64,000 bases of DNA from Gracilimonas sp046602855 (GTDB lineage Bacteria > Bacteroidota > Rhodothermia > Balneolales > Balneolaceae): contig NZ_JBKINJ010000002.1 in NCBI RefSeq assembly GCF_046602855.1, forward strand, positions 310,001 to 374,000, written 5' to 3'. Under the pieces are notes generated by a model. It saw only the letters and a program-made list of their open reading frames with translations, searched no databases and was not told where the DNA came from. Numbering within the stretch: position 1 is the stretch's first letter; every line of letters starts with the position of its first letter. Positions 24,742 to 33,845 of this stretch are shown here, piece by piece. A program made the translations under genes and the position numbers.

Positions 24742-26856
24742 ATGAGCTACCTAAACATCACCCAAAAAGACAACGTCGCCATCATCACCCTTGATCTACC
24801 CGGGGAGAAGGTGAATAAACTCAATGAAACCTTGATGGATGAGTTCTCATCTTTTCTGGACACACTTGAATCTGATAACGAACTAATAGGAGCTGTTCTG
24901 ATTTCCGGTAAAAAGGATAATTTTATCGCCGGGGCAGATATTGATATGTTTCAGACTCGTGATTCTGCAGAAGAAATTGAACAGCTCAGCAAGGATGGTC
25001 ATAAGATCCTGAACCGAATATCTGATTTCAAAAAACCTATAGCAGTAGCCGTGCATGGCAGCTGCATGGGTGGAGGACTTGAGCTTTCACTTGCTTGCCA
25101 ATACCGGGTTTGCTCTGACAGTTCAAAAACTGTTTTTTCACTCCCGGAAGTGAAACTTGGCTTGTTGCCCGGAACCGGTGGAACCCAAAGACTGCCACGA
25201 CTCATAGGTATTCAAAAGGCTTTGACCTATATGCTGCAGGGGAAAAACATCTATACCCGTCAGGCCAGGAAAATGGGATTGATGGACGAAGTTACTCACA
25301 AAGATGCCATTGAAACAGCAGCCATCAAAGGCGTTCACAAGATCGCCAACGGAAAATTTACCAGAAAAGATAAACGGTCCTTTGTGGAGAGGCTACTTGA
25401 AGGAAACCCTATTGGCCGCAAGATAATATTCTCTCAAGCCCGCAAAAAGACAGCCGCCGAGACGAAAGGGAATTACCCGGCACCGCCTAAGATCATCGAT
25501 GCTGTTGAATATGGCTATAAGCATGGCTTGAAAAAAGGACTGGAAAATGAAACCGTTCTGTTTGGCGAATTGGGAGCTACTCAGGAATCACGTAACCTTG
25601 TTAATTTATTTTTCGGCATGAATGCCTCCAAAAAAGTGCCTAATCCTGATCTGGTGAAGCCGGTAAGAAAGCTTGCTGTGCTTGGAGCAGGATTGATGGG
25701 GTCAGGGATAGCAGACGTAAGCATAAGCAAGGGTGACTATGAGGTTCTGTTGAAGGATCAGTCAGTTGATAAAGCAGCTGAAGGAGAGAAGTCGATCTGG
25801 GAATCCCTGAATGAAAAAGCTCAGAAGAAGATCATCTCAGAATTCGAGCGGGACAGGATCGCAAGTAAAGTTACCGGTGTTGATTCTTACGATGGGTTTG
25901 CTGGCGTAGACCTTGTTATTGAAGCCGTTTTTGAAGATCTGGAACTGAAACAAAATATCGTTCAACAGGTGGAATCAGCTACCGCAGACAATTGCATATT
26001 TGCATCCAATACATCTTCATTGCCTATTTCTGAAATTGCCGAAGGGGCAAATAGGCCGGAAAATATCATTGGAATGCACTATTTCTCACCGGTTCAGAAA
26101 ATGCCACTGCTTGAAATCATTACCACTGAAAAAACAGCTGAATGGGTTACACAAACCGCTTTTAAAGTCGGTGTTGAACAAGGAAAGAATGTGATAGTGG
26201 TTAAAGATGGCCCCGGTTTCTACACTACCCGAATTCTTGCTCCGTATATGAATGAAGCCCTTAAGCTATTAGATGAGGGGGCCTCTATCGAATTCCTCGA
26301 CAAGATCATGAAAGACTGGGGATTCCCGGTTGGACCCATGGCTCTCTTTGATGAAGTAGGCATTGATGTGGGAGCACATGTCGCTGAAACCATGTCAGAG
26401 ATGTTTGCCGAGCGCGGTATTGATACCGCCAACAGAGCTCAGGAATTACTGGATGCCGGTTATAAAGGCCGAAAAAACAAACGGGGAATGTACAAATACT
26501 CATCAGGTAAGAAGAAGGAAGTCAACACAGAGATCTACGAACATTTTGGCGGAAAAAAGCGTGAAGACCCCGACAAAGAAACCGCCCAAATGCGTATGGC
26601 ACTGACCATGATCAACGAAGCTGTATGGTGTCTGGAGGAAGGGATTCTGAAATCTGCTGAAGATGGAGACCTTGGAGCTATCTTGGGATTAGGCTTTCCG
26701 CCATTTCTCGGTGGCCCGTTCCGTTATATTGATCAAACCGGAATAGAGAAGGTTTTAGATAAACTGAAAAAATATGCCGAAAAATTTGGCCCAAGATTTA
26801 AACCAACCCCACTGATGGAAAAGATGGCCAAAAACGGCAAAAAGTTTCACCAATAA
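24742..26856 (+). CDS. fadJ: Fatty acid oxidation complex alpha subunit, FadJ type
   Basis: A bifunctional enoyl-CoA hydratase / 3-hydroxyacyl-CoA dehydrogenase of about 704 aa. The N-terminal crotonase domain (about 1-190) has ISGKKDNFIAGADIDMF and GSCMGGGLELSLAC. The C-terminal dehydrogenase starts with VLGAGLMGSGIADVS and includes GMHYFSPVQKMPLLE. The start at 24742 is preferred over 24715, which overlaps the inverted repeat and adds nine atypical residues. It pairs with the upstream thiolase to complete a beta-oxidation turn. Length and domain order fit FadJ. Confidence 0.94.
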   Translation: MSYLNITQKDNVAIITLDLPGEKVNKLNETLMDEFSSFLDTLESDNELIGAVLISGKKDNFIAGADIDMFQTRDSAEEIEQLSKDGHKILNRISDFKKPIAVAVHGSCMGGGLELSLACQYRVCSDSSKTVFSLPEVKLGLLPGTGGTQRLPRLIGIQKALTYMLQGKNIYTRQARKMGLMDEVTHKDAIETAAIKGVHKIANGKFTRKDKRSFVERLLEGNPIGRKIIFSQARKKTAAETKGNYPAPPKIIDAVEYGYKHGLKKGLENETVLFGELGATQESRNLVNLFFGMNASKKVPNPDLVKPVRKLAVLGAGLMGSGIADVSISKGDYEVLLKDQSVDKAAEGEKSIWESLNEKAQKKIISEFERDRIASKVTGVDSYDGFAGVDLVIEAVFEDLELKQNIVQQVESATADNCIFASNTSSLPISEIAEGANRPENIIGMHYFSPVQKMPLLEIITTEKTAEWVTQTAFKVGVEQGKNVIVVKDGPGFYTTRILAPYMNEALKLLDEGASIEFLDKIMKDWGFPVGPMALFDEVGIDVGAHVAETMSEMFAERGIDTANRAQELLDAGYKGRKNKRGMYKYSSGKKKEVNTEIYEHFGGKKREDPDKETAQMRMALTMINEAVWCLEEGILKSAEDGDLGAILGLGFPPFLGGPFRYIDQTGIEKVLDKLKKYAEKFGPRFKPTPLMEKMAKNGKKFHQ

Positions 26857-27007
26857 AAACCCCACAAACACTAAAGCTTGTCATCCACATTTATGGTTTC
26901 AATATTTATAACTCACTCTTAAAAAATTCTATAAACATATTAGCGCGTATATCTTTAAATTATGTGTAGTATAAATCTAAGTTTTCAGCTTTAAGGGGTT
27001 AATAGTT

Positions 27008-28228
27008 ATGGTAAATGTAAAAGGTTTACTTATTGTATTGTTAGTGGCATTCACATTTAGTGCCTGTGACATCTTATCTAACAGTGACGGAAATAATTTT
27101 AAGGTCGATGTCAACAATAATATTGAGTCACTGAATGAAAGAATTCAGATCATCAATCAACCAATCGTTTTGGATTCATCGCGATCCAAAGCTTCTATTA
27201 ACTCTTCCAGTATAGAACTAAGACTTGTCGCCAATGTTAATTCACCCGAATTAAACGGGGACACCCTGAGTGCAACAAGTATTGATATTCGCGCCAATAA
27301 GATCTACATCTCTTACCACCTTTATAAAGACGCCTATGGTGGAGCCGTAGATATCATTGATATTCCTAATCAGGATGAGCCGAATCCAACTTTTGTTTCG
27401 CAAATCACTATAGCTGATACCGACATAAATGACATCAACGTCGAAGAAAATAATAAACTTCTTTGGATCACAGGTGGGCGTGATGTATCAAGTTCCGCAT
27501 ATTCCACGGATGGTCATAATGGAGCAATTATCGGCGAATTTACCATCGACAACAATGAGATTTTAGGAAATAGTTATCGAGAAACGCCTTTGCCTAGTTA
27601 CTCAGGTAATGATATAGTGGATGCTCCCGGCAATAATTATCTTTATGTAGCTACCGGTGCTACAGGAGGAGGATTCTACCAATTAAGTAAAAGCAAACCC
27701 GATTTTAACATACTTAATCGAAAGGACACAGACTTTGCAAAAAGTATTGTTAAAAGAGGCAGTGATATAGTTGGTTTGAATCTTACCGATGACCATAATG
27801 CTAATTTCATGGTTATGGATTCGGGTCTCGACAATGCAACAAATTACACCACACCATTTAAAGTACATCCGGTGGATGGAAAAAACGTACTTGAACACCC
27901 TGAAAATATCACTTACGTAGCCCTCGGTAATCAAGGAGTAAAAGGGTTTAAATTCAATTCAGAAAGCGATCCAGATTATGAGTTTAACCCAAAAGGCACC
28001 GATGCATCTAATGGTGTTACAGTCAGTGGTAAACATGTATTCATTGCTAATGGTACTGACGGTCTTTTTATTACTGATAAAGCTAAAAGTCCTAATAAAG
28101 AGCCTGTGAAAATTTATCAATGGAAAAGAGACAACGGTTCAGCTAACTTTGTTAAAACAAGAGGCAATTTAGTTGTGCTTGCAAATGGTAAAGATGGTGT
28201 TAACATTTTAAAAATAGTGCGAGAATAA
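27008..28228 (+). CDS. Propeller-like lipoprotein (LVIVD-type repeats)
   Basis: A 406-aa lipoprotein with leader LLIVLLVAFTFSAC (lipobox FSAC). Repeats such as YGGAVDIIDIPNQDEPNPTF and YVALGNQGVKGFKF are like LVIVD-repeat beta-propeller proteins. No catalytic residues are visible. It is monocistronic with a strong terminator. It is rather AT-rich and Asn-rich compared with its neighbours. Surface location is inferred; function is unknown. Confidence 0.7.
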   Translation: MVNVKGLLIVLLVAFTFSACDILSNSDGNNFKVDVNNNIESLNERIQIINQPIVLDSSRSKASINSSSIELRLVANVNSPELNGDTLSATSIDIRANKIYISYHLYKDAYGGAVDIIDIPNQDEPNPTFVSQITIADTDINDINVEENNKLLWITGGRDVSSSAYSTDGHNGAIIGEFTIDNNEILGNSYRETPLPSYSGNDIVDAPGNNYLYVATGATGGGFYQLSKSKPDFNILNRKDTDFAKSIVKRGSDIVGLNLTDDHNANFMVMDSGLDNATNYTTPFKVHPVDGKNVLEHPENITYVALGNQGVKGFKFNSESDPDYEFNPKGTDASNGVTVSGKHVFIANGTDGLFITDKAKSPNKEPVKIYQWKRDNGSANFVKTRGNLVVLANGKDGVNILKIVRE

Positions 28229-28248
28229 AAGCGTTATTTATTTGCATG

Positions 28249-28285
28249 AAGGCTTCGAAGTTCATTCTTCGAAGCCTTTATTTTT
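28249..28285 (+). terminator. Terminator of the propeller-like lipoprotein gene
   Basis: Perfect 12-bp arms AAGGCTTCGAAG and CTTCGAAGCCTT (28249-28260 and 28267-28278) with a 6-nt loop are followed by TATTTTTA. Confidence 0.88.
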
Positions 28286-28422
28286 ATATATCAGTTTAGT
28301 TTCAACTCACTAATAAACAATTCTGCATAAATTTGATAGTGACCCTTAATTTATGTAGCCTTCAGGCCTTAGATATGGGGATTTAGCAACTCCTAAGTTC
28401 ACATTGAATTGTATTTAGCGAT

Positions 28423-28440
28423 TTCTTGTAATTATAAGAA
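28423..28440 (+). promoter_or_regulatory. 18-bp near-palindrome upstream of the BCCT gene
   Basis: TTCTTGTAATTATAAGAA is symmetric except for one pair (G opposite T). It lies about 90 bp before the BCCT start in an otherwise featureless 244-bp intergenic stretch (28286-28529). It is a candidate operator for osmotic control; the regulator is not known. Confidence 0.35.
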
Positions 28441-28529
28441 GTCAGTAGGCACTACAAGATAATGCTGCTTTTTGAATAAGTAGTGTCATTTATTCCTGAA
28501 GCCAATTTTAACAATTTAAAAAATCAATA

Positions 28530-30155
28530 ATGGCCATTCGAGGAGAAGAAGAACCTAAAGGTAAACGCACAGGTATTAAAAAATACTTTGATATACATAA
28601 ACCGGTTTTCTGGCCGGCAATTATCTTAATTACAGCCATGATCGCTTCTACACTTTTACTTGGCGATCAGGCAGAAGAGCTTTTTAATAACATACAAAAT
28701 GCGATCACAGACAATGGCGGCTGGTTCTTTGTAATCGTTGTGAATGTGTTTATCGTATTCTCATTATTTATTGCCTTTAGCCGGTTTGGAAATATCAAAC
28801 TCGGAGGAGATAAAGCTGAAACCGACTTTAGCACCATGGCTTGGTTTGCCATGTTATTCAGTGCCGGGATGGGAATTGGTATCATGTTTTGGAGTGTGGC
28901 TGAACCTATCTTTCATTATCTCTCACCACCAATGGCTGAGGGTGGAACATCGGAAGCTGCTCAGCAAGCTATGAATCTTACCTATCTCCACTGGGGTTTT
29001 CATGCCTGGGCCATTTATGCGGTCGTAGGTCTCTCACTTGGTTTCTTTGCTTTCAACAGAGGATTACCGCTTTCCTTCCGCTCGGTCTTTTATCCGTTGA
29101 TCGGTGACCGGATCAAAGGATGGATGGGAGACGTCATCGATACCCTTGCCGTTTTAGCTACTTTATTTGGACTTGCTACTTCACTTGGCTTAGGAGTATT
29201 GCAGGTGAGTGCCGGGCTCGAACACGTTTTTGGATTTCCTGATAATATCTACCTACAGGTAGGTATCATTATAGCCATTACCGGTGTTGCAACGGGTTCT
29301 GTGGTCTTAGGTATTGATAAAGGAGTACGCGTTTTAAGTGAGTTGAACATTCGAATTGCAGCCCTTTTTCTCGTATTCGTGATCTTCGTCGGGCCTACCA
29401 TCTTCATTTTTGATTCTTTCATTCAAAATTTTGGTGGTTATGTAAGTTCCGTAGCTACTTTTAGTTTCTGGACGGAATCCTATTCCGGTACTAATTGGCA
29501 GTCATCATGGACCATCTTCTATTGGGCCTGGTGGATATCGTGGTCACCTTATGTAGGTATGTTTATTGCAAGAATATCAAAAGGGCGAACAGTCAAGGAG
29601 TTTGTGCTTGGCGTATTGATCGTACCAAGCATCATAACCTTCCTTTGGATGTCAGCTTTCGGGGGATCCGCGATCAACCTTGAGATGTCAGGCATTGGCA
29701 CTATCGGTGATGCGGTTAACGAAAATGTAGCAACTGCTTTATTTGTATTTCTTGAGCAATTCCCTCTCGAAATGGTTACATCCATCATTGCCATAGTCCT
29801 GATCCTGAGTTTCTTCGTAACATCTTCAGACTCAGGCTCATTAGTAATTGATGGACTAACCAGTGGCGGTAAACTGGATGCCCCGGTAGGTCAACGAATT
29901 TTTTGGGCTCAGACAGAGGGATTAGTTGCAGCTATTTTATTGGTTGGCGGAGGATTAACTGCCTTGCAAACGGCCTCTATCAGTACGGGACTTCCATTTG
30001 CCCTTATCCTGCTCGTAATGTGTTACAGTTTACATCAGGGTCTGAAACGGGAATACCGCGAGAATCAGCAACGTATTAAGGATATAGATCGTGAATCCTA
30101 CAAAGAGCTTGTTGAAGATGCCATCAAGAATCAACAAAAAGACAAAGAGGAATAA
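28530..30155 (+). CDS. BCCT-family betaine/carnitine/choline transporter
   Basis: A 541-aa, 12-segment transporter of the BCCT family, which imports glycine betaine or related trimethylammonium compounds, usually with Na+. GMGIGIMFWSVAEPIFHY is the glycine/aromatic block of TM3, and FYWAWWISWSPYVGMFIARI is the family signature around TM8. The C-terminal tail (KEYRENQQRIKDIDR) is charged. The transported compound cannot be fixed from sequence, but betaine uptake for salt tolerance fits a marine organism. It is followed after 10 bp by a universal stress protein, a common pairing. Confidence 0.93.
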   Translation: MAIRGEEEPKGKRTGIKKYFDIHKPVFWPAIILITAMIASTLLLGDQAEELFNNIQNAITDNGGWFFVIVVNVFIVFSLFIAFSRFGNIKLGGDKAETDFSTMAWFAMLFSAGMGIGIMFWSVAEPIFHYLSPPMAEGGTSEAAQQAMNLTYLHWGFHAWAIYAVVGLSLGFFAFNRGLPLSFRSVFYPLIGDRIKGWMGDVIDTLAVLATLFGLATSLGLGVLQVSAGLEHVFGFPDNIYLQVGIIIAITGVATGSVVLGIDKGVRVLSELNIRIAALFLVFVIFVGPTIFIFDSFIQNFGGYVSSVATFSFWTESYSGTNWQSSWTIFYWAWWISWSPYVGMFIARISKGRTVKEFVLGVLIVPSIITFLWMSAFGGSAINLEMSGIGTIGDAVNENVATALFVFLEQFPLEMVTSIIAIVLILSFFVTSSDSGSLVIDGLTSGGKLDAPVGQRIFWAQTEGLVAAILLVGGGLTALQTASISTGLPFALILLVMCYSLHQGLKREYRENQQRIKDIDRESYKELVEDAIKNQQKDKEE

Positions 30156-30165
30156 GGTGATTAAT

Positions 30166-31077
30166 ATGAAGAAATTAGACCATTGGTTCATTTGCTTAGA
30201 TCTATCAAAGATGGACGATATCCTGGTTGGATATGCAAAATTTTTGACTTCAGTCATGAAGCCTAAAACGATCTCATTTCTACACGTTATAGAATCCGGT
30301 GCTGTTGCCGATGAAATGGTCGATCTTTTTCCCGATCTGAAAAACAAAGATGATTTTGAGGACGTGATCAGAGCAGAGCTAAACAAAAAAATAGATAAGG
30401 AATTTGATGATGGCGACGTTGAAACGCGACTGATCCTTAAAAAGGGTCGCCCTACAGATCAGATCATTGATATGATGAAGACCATGGATCCTGACCTGCT
30501 TATGATGGGCAAGAAGACCGGATATGTAGGTGAAGGTGTCATTGCCCGCCGGATCGTGAAGTATGTTCCGGCTACCATATTGTTTGTACCTGAAAACAGC
30601 CGTTACGCCATAGATACAATATTGGCACCTGTTGATTTCTCGGAACAGTCTGCCAATGCTGTATCATTTGCAAGAGACCTTGTCCAAAAAAATGAGGGAA
30701 AAGTCCGCGCTCAGCATATATTCAAGTACCCTTCACATTTCTTTCCCTATATGCCATCGGATGAGGAAAAGAAGAAGATCAAAAAACATGTAGAGGATCA
30801 AAAAGCTGACTTTATCGATGAATTTGATATTCCTGACAATGTAAACTTCACACTTACACTGCATAAAGAAGGGAGGATCGCCGATGAGGTCTATGATGAG
30901 GCTGTCCGTAATCAGGCAGACCTGATTATAGTTGGTGCCAAATCAACCAAAAAGATTACCAGTATTTTACGGGATGATTTCACCGATAAAATGACTTACT
31001 ATTCTTTTGGGATACCATTACTTATTCTTAAGAATAAAGAACGACATCAGAAATTTTTGAAGTCACTTTTTGATTGA
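30166..31077 (+). CDS. Tandem universal stress protein
   Basis: A 303-aa cytosolic protein with two Usp folds. The first (about 1-140) ends with ATILFVPEN and the second (about 145-290) includes ILAPVDFSEQSANAVSFA and ends in LLILKNK. DLLMMGKK and ADLIIVGAK mark the ATP-binding edge of each copy. The start at 30166, 10 bp after the BCCT stop, is preferred over 30091, which lies inside the transporter gene. Co-transcription suggests a role tied to osmotic stress or transporter control, which is inference. Confidence 0.88.
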   Translation: MKKLDHWFICLDLSKMDDILVGYAKFLTSVMKPKTISFLHVIESGAVADEMVDLFPDLKNKDDFEDVIRAELNKKIDKEFDDGDVETRLILKKGRPTDQIIDMMKTMDPDLLMMGKKTGYVGEGVIARRIVKYVPATILFVPENSRYAIDTILAPVDFSEQSANAVSFARDLVQKNEGKVRAQHIFKYPSHFFPYMPSDEEKKKIKKHVEDQKADFIDEFDIPDNVNFTLTLHKEGRIADEVYDEAVRNQADLIIVGAKSTKKITSILRDDFTDKMTYYSFGIPLLILKNKERHQKFLKSLFD

Positions 31078-31209
31078 GGAGAGTAAATTATGAAGTGTGT
31101 TCTATTTTCTTTAATAACCTCAGAATAGACTGACGTTTAAAAATCGTCATTATCCTTAGAATATCGTATCTTCACACCGGAAAATTCAAACTTACAATAA
31201 ATTCAATTT

Positions 31210-31527
31210 ATGCAGTTTCTACCTTTATTTTTGATGGGTCAACCCGGTGATGAAAGTGCCGGTATACTTAACCTGGTATTCCTTGGTGCCATATTTCTCG
31301 TTTTCTATTTCTTTATCATCCGTCCGCAAAGCAAGCGACAAAAAGAGATCCAGAAAATGGTTGATGAAATGAAAAAGGGTGACAAAATTGTTACTTCATC
31401 TGGCATCATCGGTATTCTGGACAAGATCGAAGAAAATGAAGTTTTGGTTGATGTTGACAGCGGAACCAAGATCCGCATGCTTAAATCTGCCATTACCGAT
31501 GTGAACCCTAATAAAAAGGATAAATAA
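31210..31527 (+). CDS. yajC: Sec translocase auxiliary subunit YajC
   Basis: A 105-aa inner-membrane protein of the SecDF-YajC complex. It has a single membrane span at about 19-37 (LVFLGAIFLVFYFFIIRPQ), followed by the family hallmark RPQSKRQKE and VTSSGIIGILDKI. SecD and SecF are not in the window. It is followed by a terminator, so it appears monocistronic. Confidence 0.94.
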   Translation: MQFLPLFLMGQPGDESAGILNLVFLGAIFLVFYFFIIRPQSKRQKEIQKMVDEMKKGDKIVTSSGIIGILDKIEENEVLVDVDSGTKIRMLKSAITDVNPNKKDK

Positions 31528-31533
31528 TCGAAT

Positions 31534-31557
31534 GGCTCTTAACAAAAGAGCCTTTTT
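31534..31557 (+). terminator. Terminator of yajC
   Basis: Arms GGCTCTT and AAGAGCC with a short loop are followed by five T, starting 6 bp after the stop codon. Confidence 0.82.
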
Positions 31558-31599
31558 GTTGCTATCCCTTAGCCCTCTTTAAGTATTATATCATTCGCT

Positions 31600-32778
31600 A
31601 TGAGTCAGGAGTTCACATTTAACACAATTCCAGAAGCTATTGAAGACATTAAAAATGGCAAGATCGTCATTGTTGTCGATGATGAGGACCGGGAGAATGA
31701 GGGTGATTTTCTCATGGCTGCCGAAATGGTGACCAACGATGCCATTAATTTAATGGTAACTCATGGTCGTGGATTAGTCTGTGCTCCCATAACTAAAGAA
31801 AAAGCGGATAAGCTTAAACTTCAGCACATGGTTCAGGAAGGAGCAGATCCTGATGAAGCTAACTTCACAATTTCCATTGACCACAAACGGCTCACAACCA
31901 CCGGGATTTCTGCCGCTGACAGGGCAAATACCATTCGTGAACTGGCAAGCGATGATTCGAAACCGGTTGATTTCAGGCGTCCGGGTCATGTATTCCCTCT
32001 GCTTGCTGTAGAAGGCGGAGTACTTCGTCGCGCTGGACATACCGAGGCTGCCATTGACCTCGCTCGTCTTGCAGGAATGAAGCCCGTAGGGATCATTTGT
32101 GAGATCATGAAGGAAGACGGGGAGATGGCTCGCGTTCCTGAACTCATTAGAATGGCCAAAGAGTTTGAAATGAAGATCATTACCATCAAGGATCTCATTG
32201 CTTACCGTAATGAAAATGAGACCCTGGTTCATGAGGTAATGGATGTAAATCTACCTACTATGTATGGAGATTTCAGTCTTCGTGCTTTCAAAGAGAAGCT
32301 AACGGGCGATATTCACCTTGCCCTTACTAAAGGAACCTGGAGCAAGGAAGAACCGGTACTGACACGCGTTCACTCTTCTGACCTGATCGGTGATATTTTC
32401 GGCGCACGAAATAAAGACACCAGTGAACAGCTTCATCAGGCGATGCTGCAGGTAGAACGAGAGGGTCAAGGTGTGGTACTTTATATGAATCGTAATCAGC
32501 GCGGCTCTGTACTTGTCAACCAGCTTAAAACATTGAAAGCTCTTCAAAAAGGAAGGCTGGAAAGTAACGAAGAGGACATCTCTCCAAGAGGTGACGCGAG
32601 AGATTACGGAGTGGGAGCTCAAATACTTCGTTCATTGGGTATTCGCAAATTGCGCCTGATGACAAATAACCCGGTTAAGAGAATTGGTATCAACAGTTTC
32701 GGATTGGAGATCGTGGATCAGGTACCAATCAGTCCTGATTTTGATTTTTTATCTCATCAAAAGCATACCGAAGAGTAA
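31600..32778 (+). CDS. ribB: 3,4-dihydroxy-2-butanone-4-phosphate synthase with degenerate GTP cyclohydrolase II domain
   Basis: The N-terminal half (about 1-205) is an intact RibB: DDEDRENEGDF (about 27-37) is the metal and substrate loop and HTEAAIDLARLAG the second site. The C-terminal half (about 208-385) has the GTP cyclohydrolase II fold but contains no cysteine, so the three zinc ligands are gone (HSSDLIGDIFG where active enzymes have HSECLTGD). The HRQEGR-type segment reads YMNRNQRGS, while DARDYGVGAQIL and LMTNNPVKR are kept. This fits the RibBX-type fusion known from Flavobacteria and alphaproteobacteria. It makes the four-carbon unit of riboflavin; the second half is probably non-catalytic, so a separate RibA is expected elsewhere. 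Confidence 0.9.
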   Translation: MSQEFTFNTIPEAIEDIKNGKIVIVVDDEDRENEGDFLMAAEMVTNDAINLMVTHGRGLVCAPITKEKADKLKLQHMVQEGADPDEANFTISIDHKRLTTTGISAADRANTIRELASDDSKPVDFRRPGHVFPLLAVEGGVLRRAGHTEAAIDLARLAGMKPVGIICEIMKEDGEMARVPELIRMAKEFEMKIITIKDLIAYRNENETLVHEVMDVNLPTMYGDFSLRAFKEKLTGDIHLALTKGTWSKEEPVLTRVHSSDLIGDIFGARNKDTSEQLHQAMLQVEREGQGVVLYMNRNQRGSVLVNQLKTLKALQKGRLESNEEDISPRGDARDYGVGAQILRSLGIRKLRLMTNNPVKRIGINSFGLEIVDQVPISPDFDFLSHQKHTEE

Positions 32779-32823
32779 CTAGTATAGATCTGGAAAATTA
32801 ACAGGCCTGAATAACCTATCTTT

Positions 32824-33423
32824 TTACTTATCTCCTGAAATTTCCTGACTTAAGTGTGCACCTTCCAAGCCTGTATCAGTTTCGAATCCTGATTCATCTC
32901 TTTCCCCGTCATTATTAATAAGAAATCGTTTATTGAAAAGTATCAGAAGGATTATTGAAGCTGATATAGCTATGTCTGCTACATTAAAGATATAAGGAAA
33001 GACCGTCCAGTCTCCTATCTGAAGTGAGAAATAGATAAAATCGACCACGTGCCCATCAAGCACTCCACCATAATCCATGATGATCGCCATAAACAAACGG
33101 TCGGCAATATTTCCAAACGCCCCCCCGATTATCAAACCCATACAGATCAGGTAACCTATACCGGCTTGCTCAATATTTTTTAAGATGTAAATAAGAATTC
33201 CTGTTACGGCAAGAATAGCCACAATGCTGACTACCGGTGTCGACAAAAAGTCGATACCCAAAGCCATCCCGGGATTCTTTGTAAAGTAGAATTGCAACCA
33301 GCCATCGATCAGTACTTTATTCTGAAGTTCCGGTGAGGTTCTGACCAGCCATTTTGTAAACTGATCGATCCCCAGCACGAGAATGGCCGGCACAATAAGG
33401 GCGGTTAATTTTTTTCGGTTCAA
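32824..33423 (-). CDS. lspA: Lipoprotein signal peptidase II
   Basis: A four-span inner-membrane aspartyl protease that cleaves lipoprotein signal peptides at the lipobox. The catalytic Asp pair is in GNIADR (Asp108) and FNVAD (Asp150). FTKNPGMALGI is the family FN-G block. At 199 aa it is somewhat longer than usual because of a charged C-terminal tail. It is the last gene of ileS-dksA-lspA, a common association. It serves the many lipoproteins in this window. Confidence 0.95.
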   Translation of the reverse strand: MNRKKLTALIVPAILVLGIDQFTKWLVRTSPELQNKVLIDGWLQFYFTKNPGMALGIDFLSTPVVSIVAILAVTGILIYILKNIEQAGIGYLICMGLIIGGAFGNIADRLFMAIIMDYGGVLDGHVVDFIYFSLQIGDWTVFPYIFNVADIAISASIILLILFNKRFLINNDGERDESGFETDTGLEGAHLSQEISGDK

Positions 33424-33433
33424 ACCGGCTCGC

Positions 33434-33835
33434 TTATCTGCGTTTTAATTTAGCGTCGATGCTTAACTGAGTATGAGGAACCGCCTCAAGTCGTCCTTTT
33501 GAGATCTTCTTACCGGTTACCTTACACACTCCATAGGTTTTATTATCGATCCTGTTCAGGGCATCATCCAGATATTTGATGAATTTCTTAGTTCGATTGA
33601 AAAGCATATAGGTCTTTTCACGTTCCTGTGCATCCGTACCGGCGTCAGCCATGTGGTAAGAATAGGCGGATTCATCCGAAGCATTTTCCATGCTTTCGCG
33701 TAGTGTACGCTGCAAAGCATTCAATTCTTCTTCTGCATCTTCCATTTTCTTGATGATGATTTCGCGAAAATATTCCAGCTCTTCGTCGCTGTATGGAGAT
33801 ACTCTTTCGTCTTTCTTTGATTCGTTTGTAGCCAT
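33434..33835 (-). CDS. DksA/TraR-family protein with reduced zinc finger
   Basis: A 133-aa protein with a long N-terminal coiled coil (YFREIIIKKMEDAEEELNAL) and a C-terminal finger that has only one Cys: GVCKVTGKKI replaces CxxCG. VPHTQLSIDAK closes the domain. The same reduced finger is typical of the Bacteroidota DksA-like proteins between ileS and lspA. It probably acts at the RNA polymerase secondary channel. The start at 33835 is preferred because the longer reading to 33895 runs into ileS. Confidence 0.85.
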   Translation of the reverse strand: MATNESKKDERVSPYSDEELEYFREIIIKKMEDAEEELNALQRTLRESMENASDESAYSYHMADAGTDAQEREKTYMLFNRTKKFIKYLDDALNRIDNKTYGVCKVTGKKISKGRLEAVPHTQLSIDAKLKRR

Positions 33836-33845
33836 AGCCGCGTTA

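Noticed and set aside
31600..32778. Ordinary bifunctional RibBA
   Set aside because: The second domain lacks every zinc-binding cysteine, so two activities should not be claimed.
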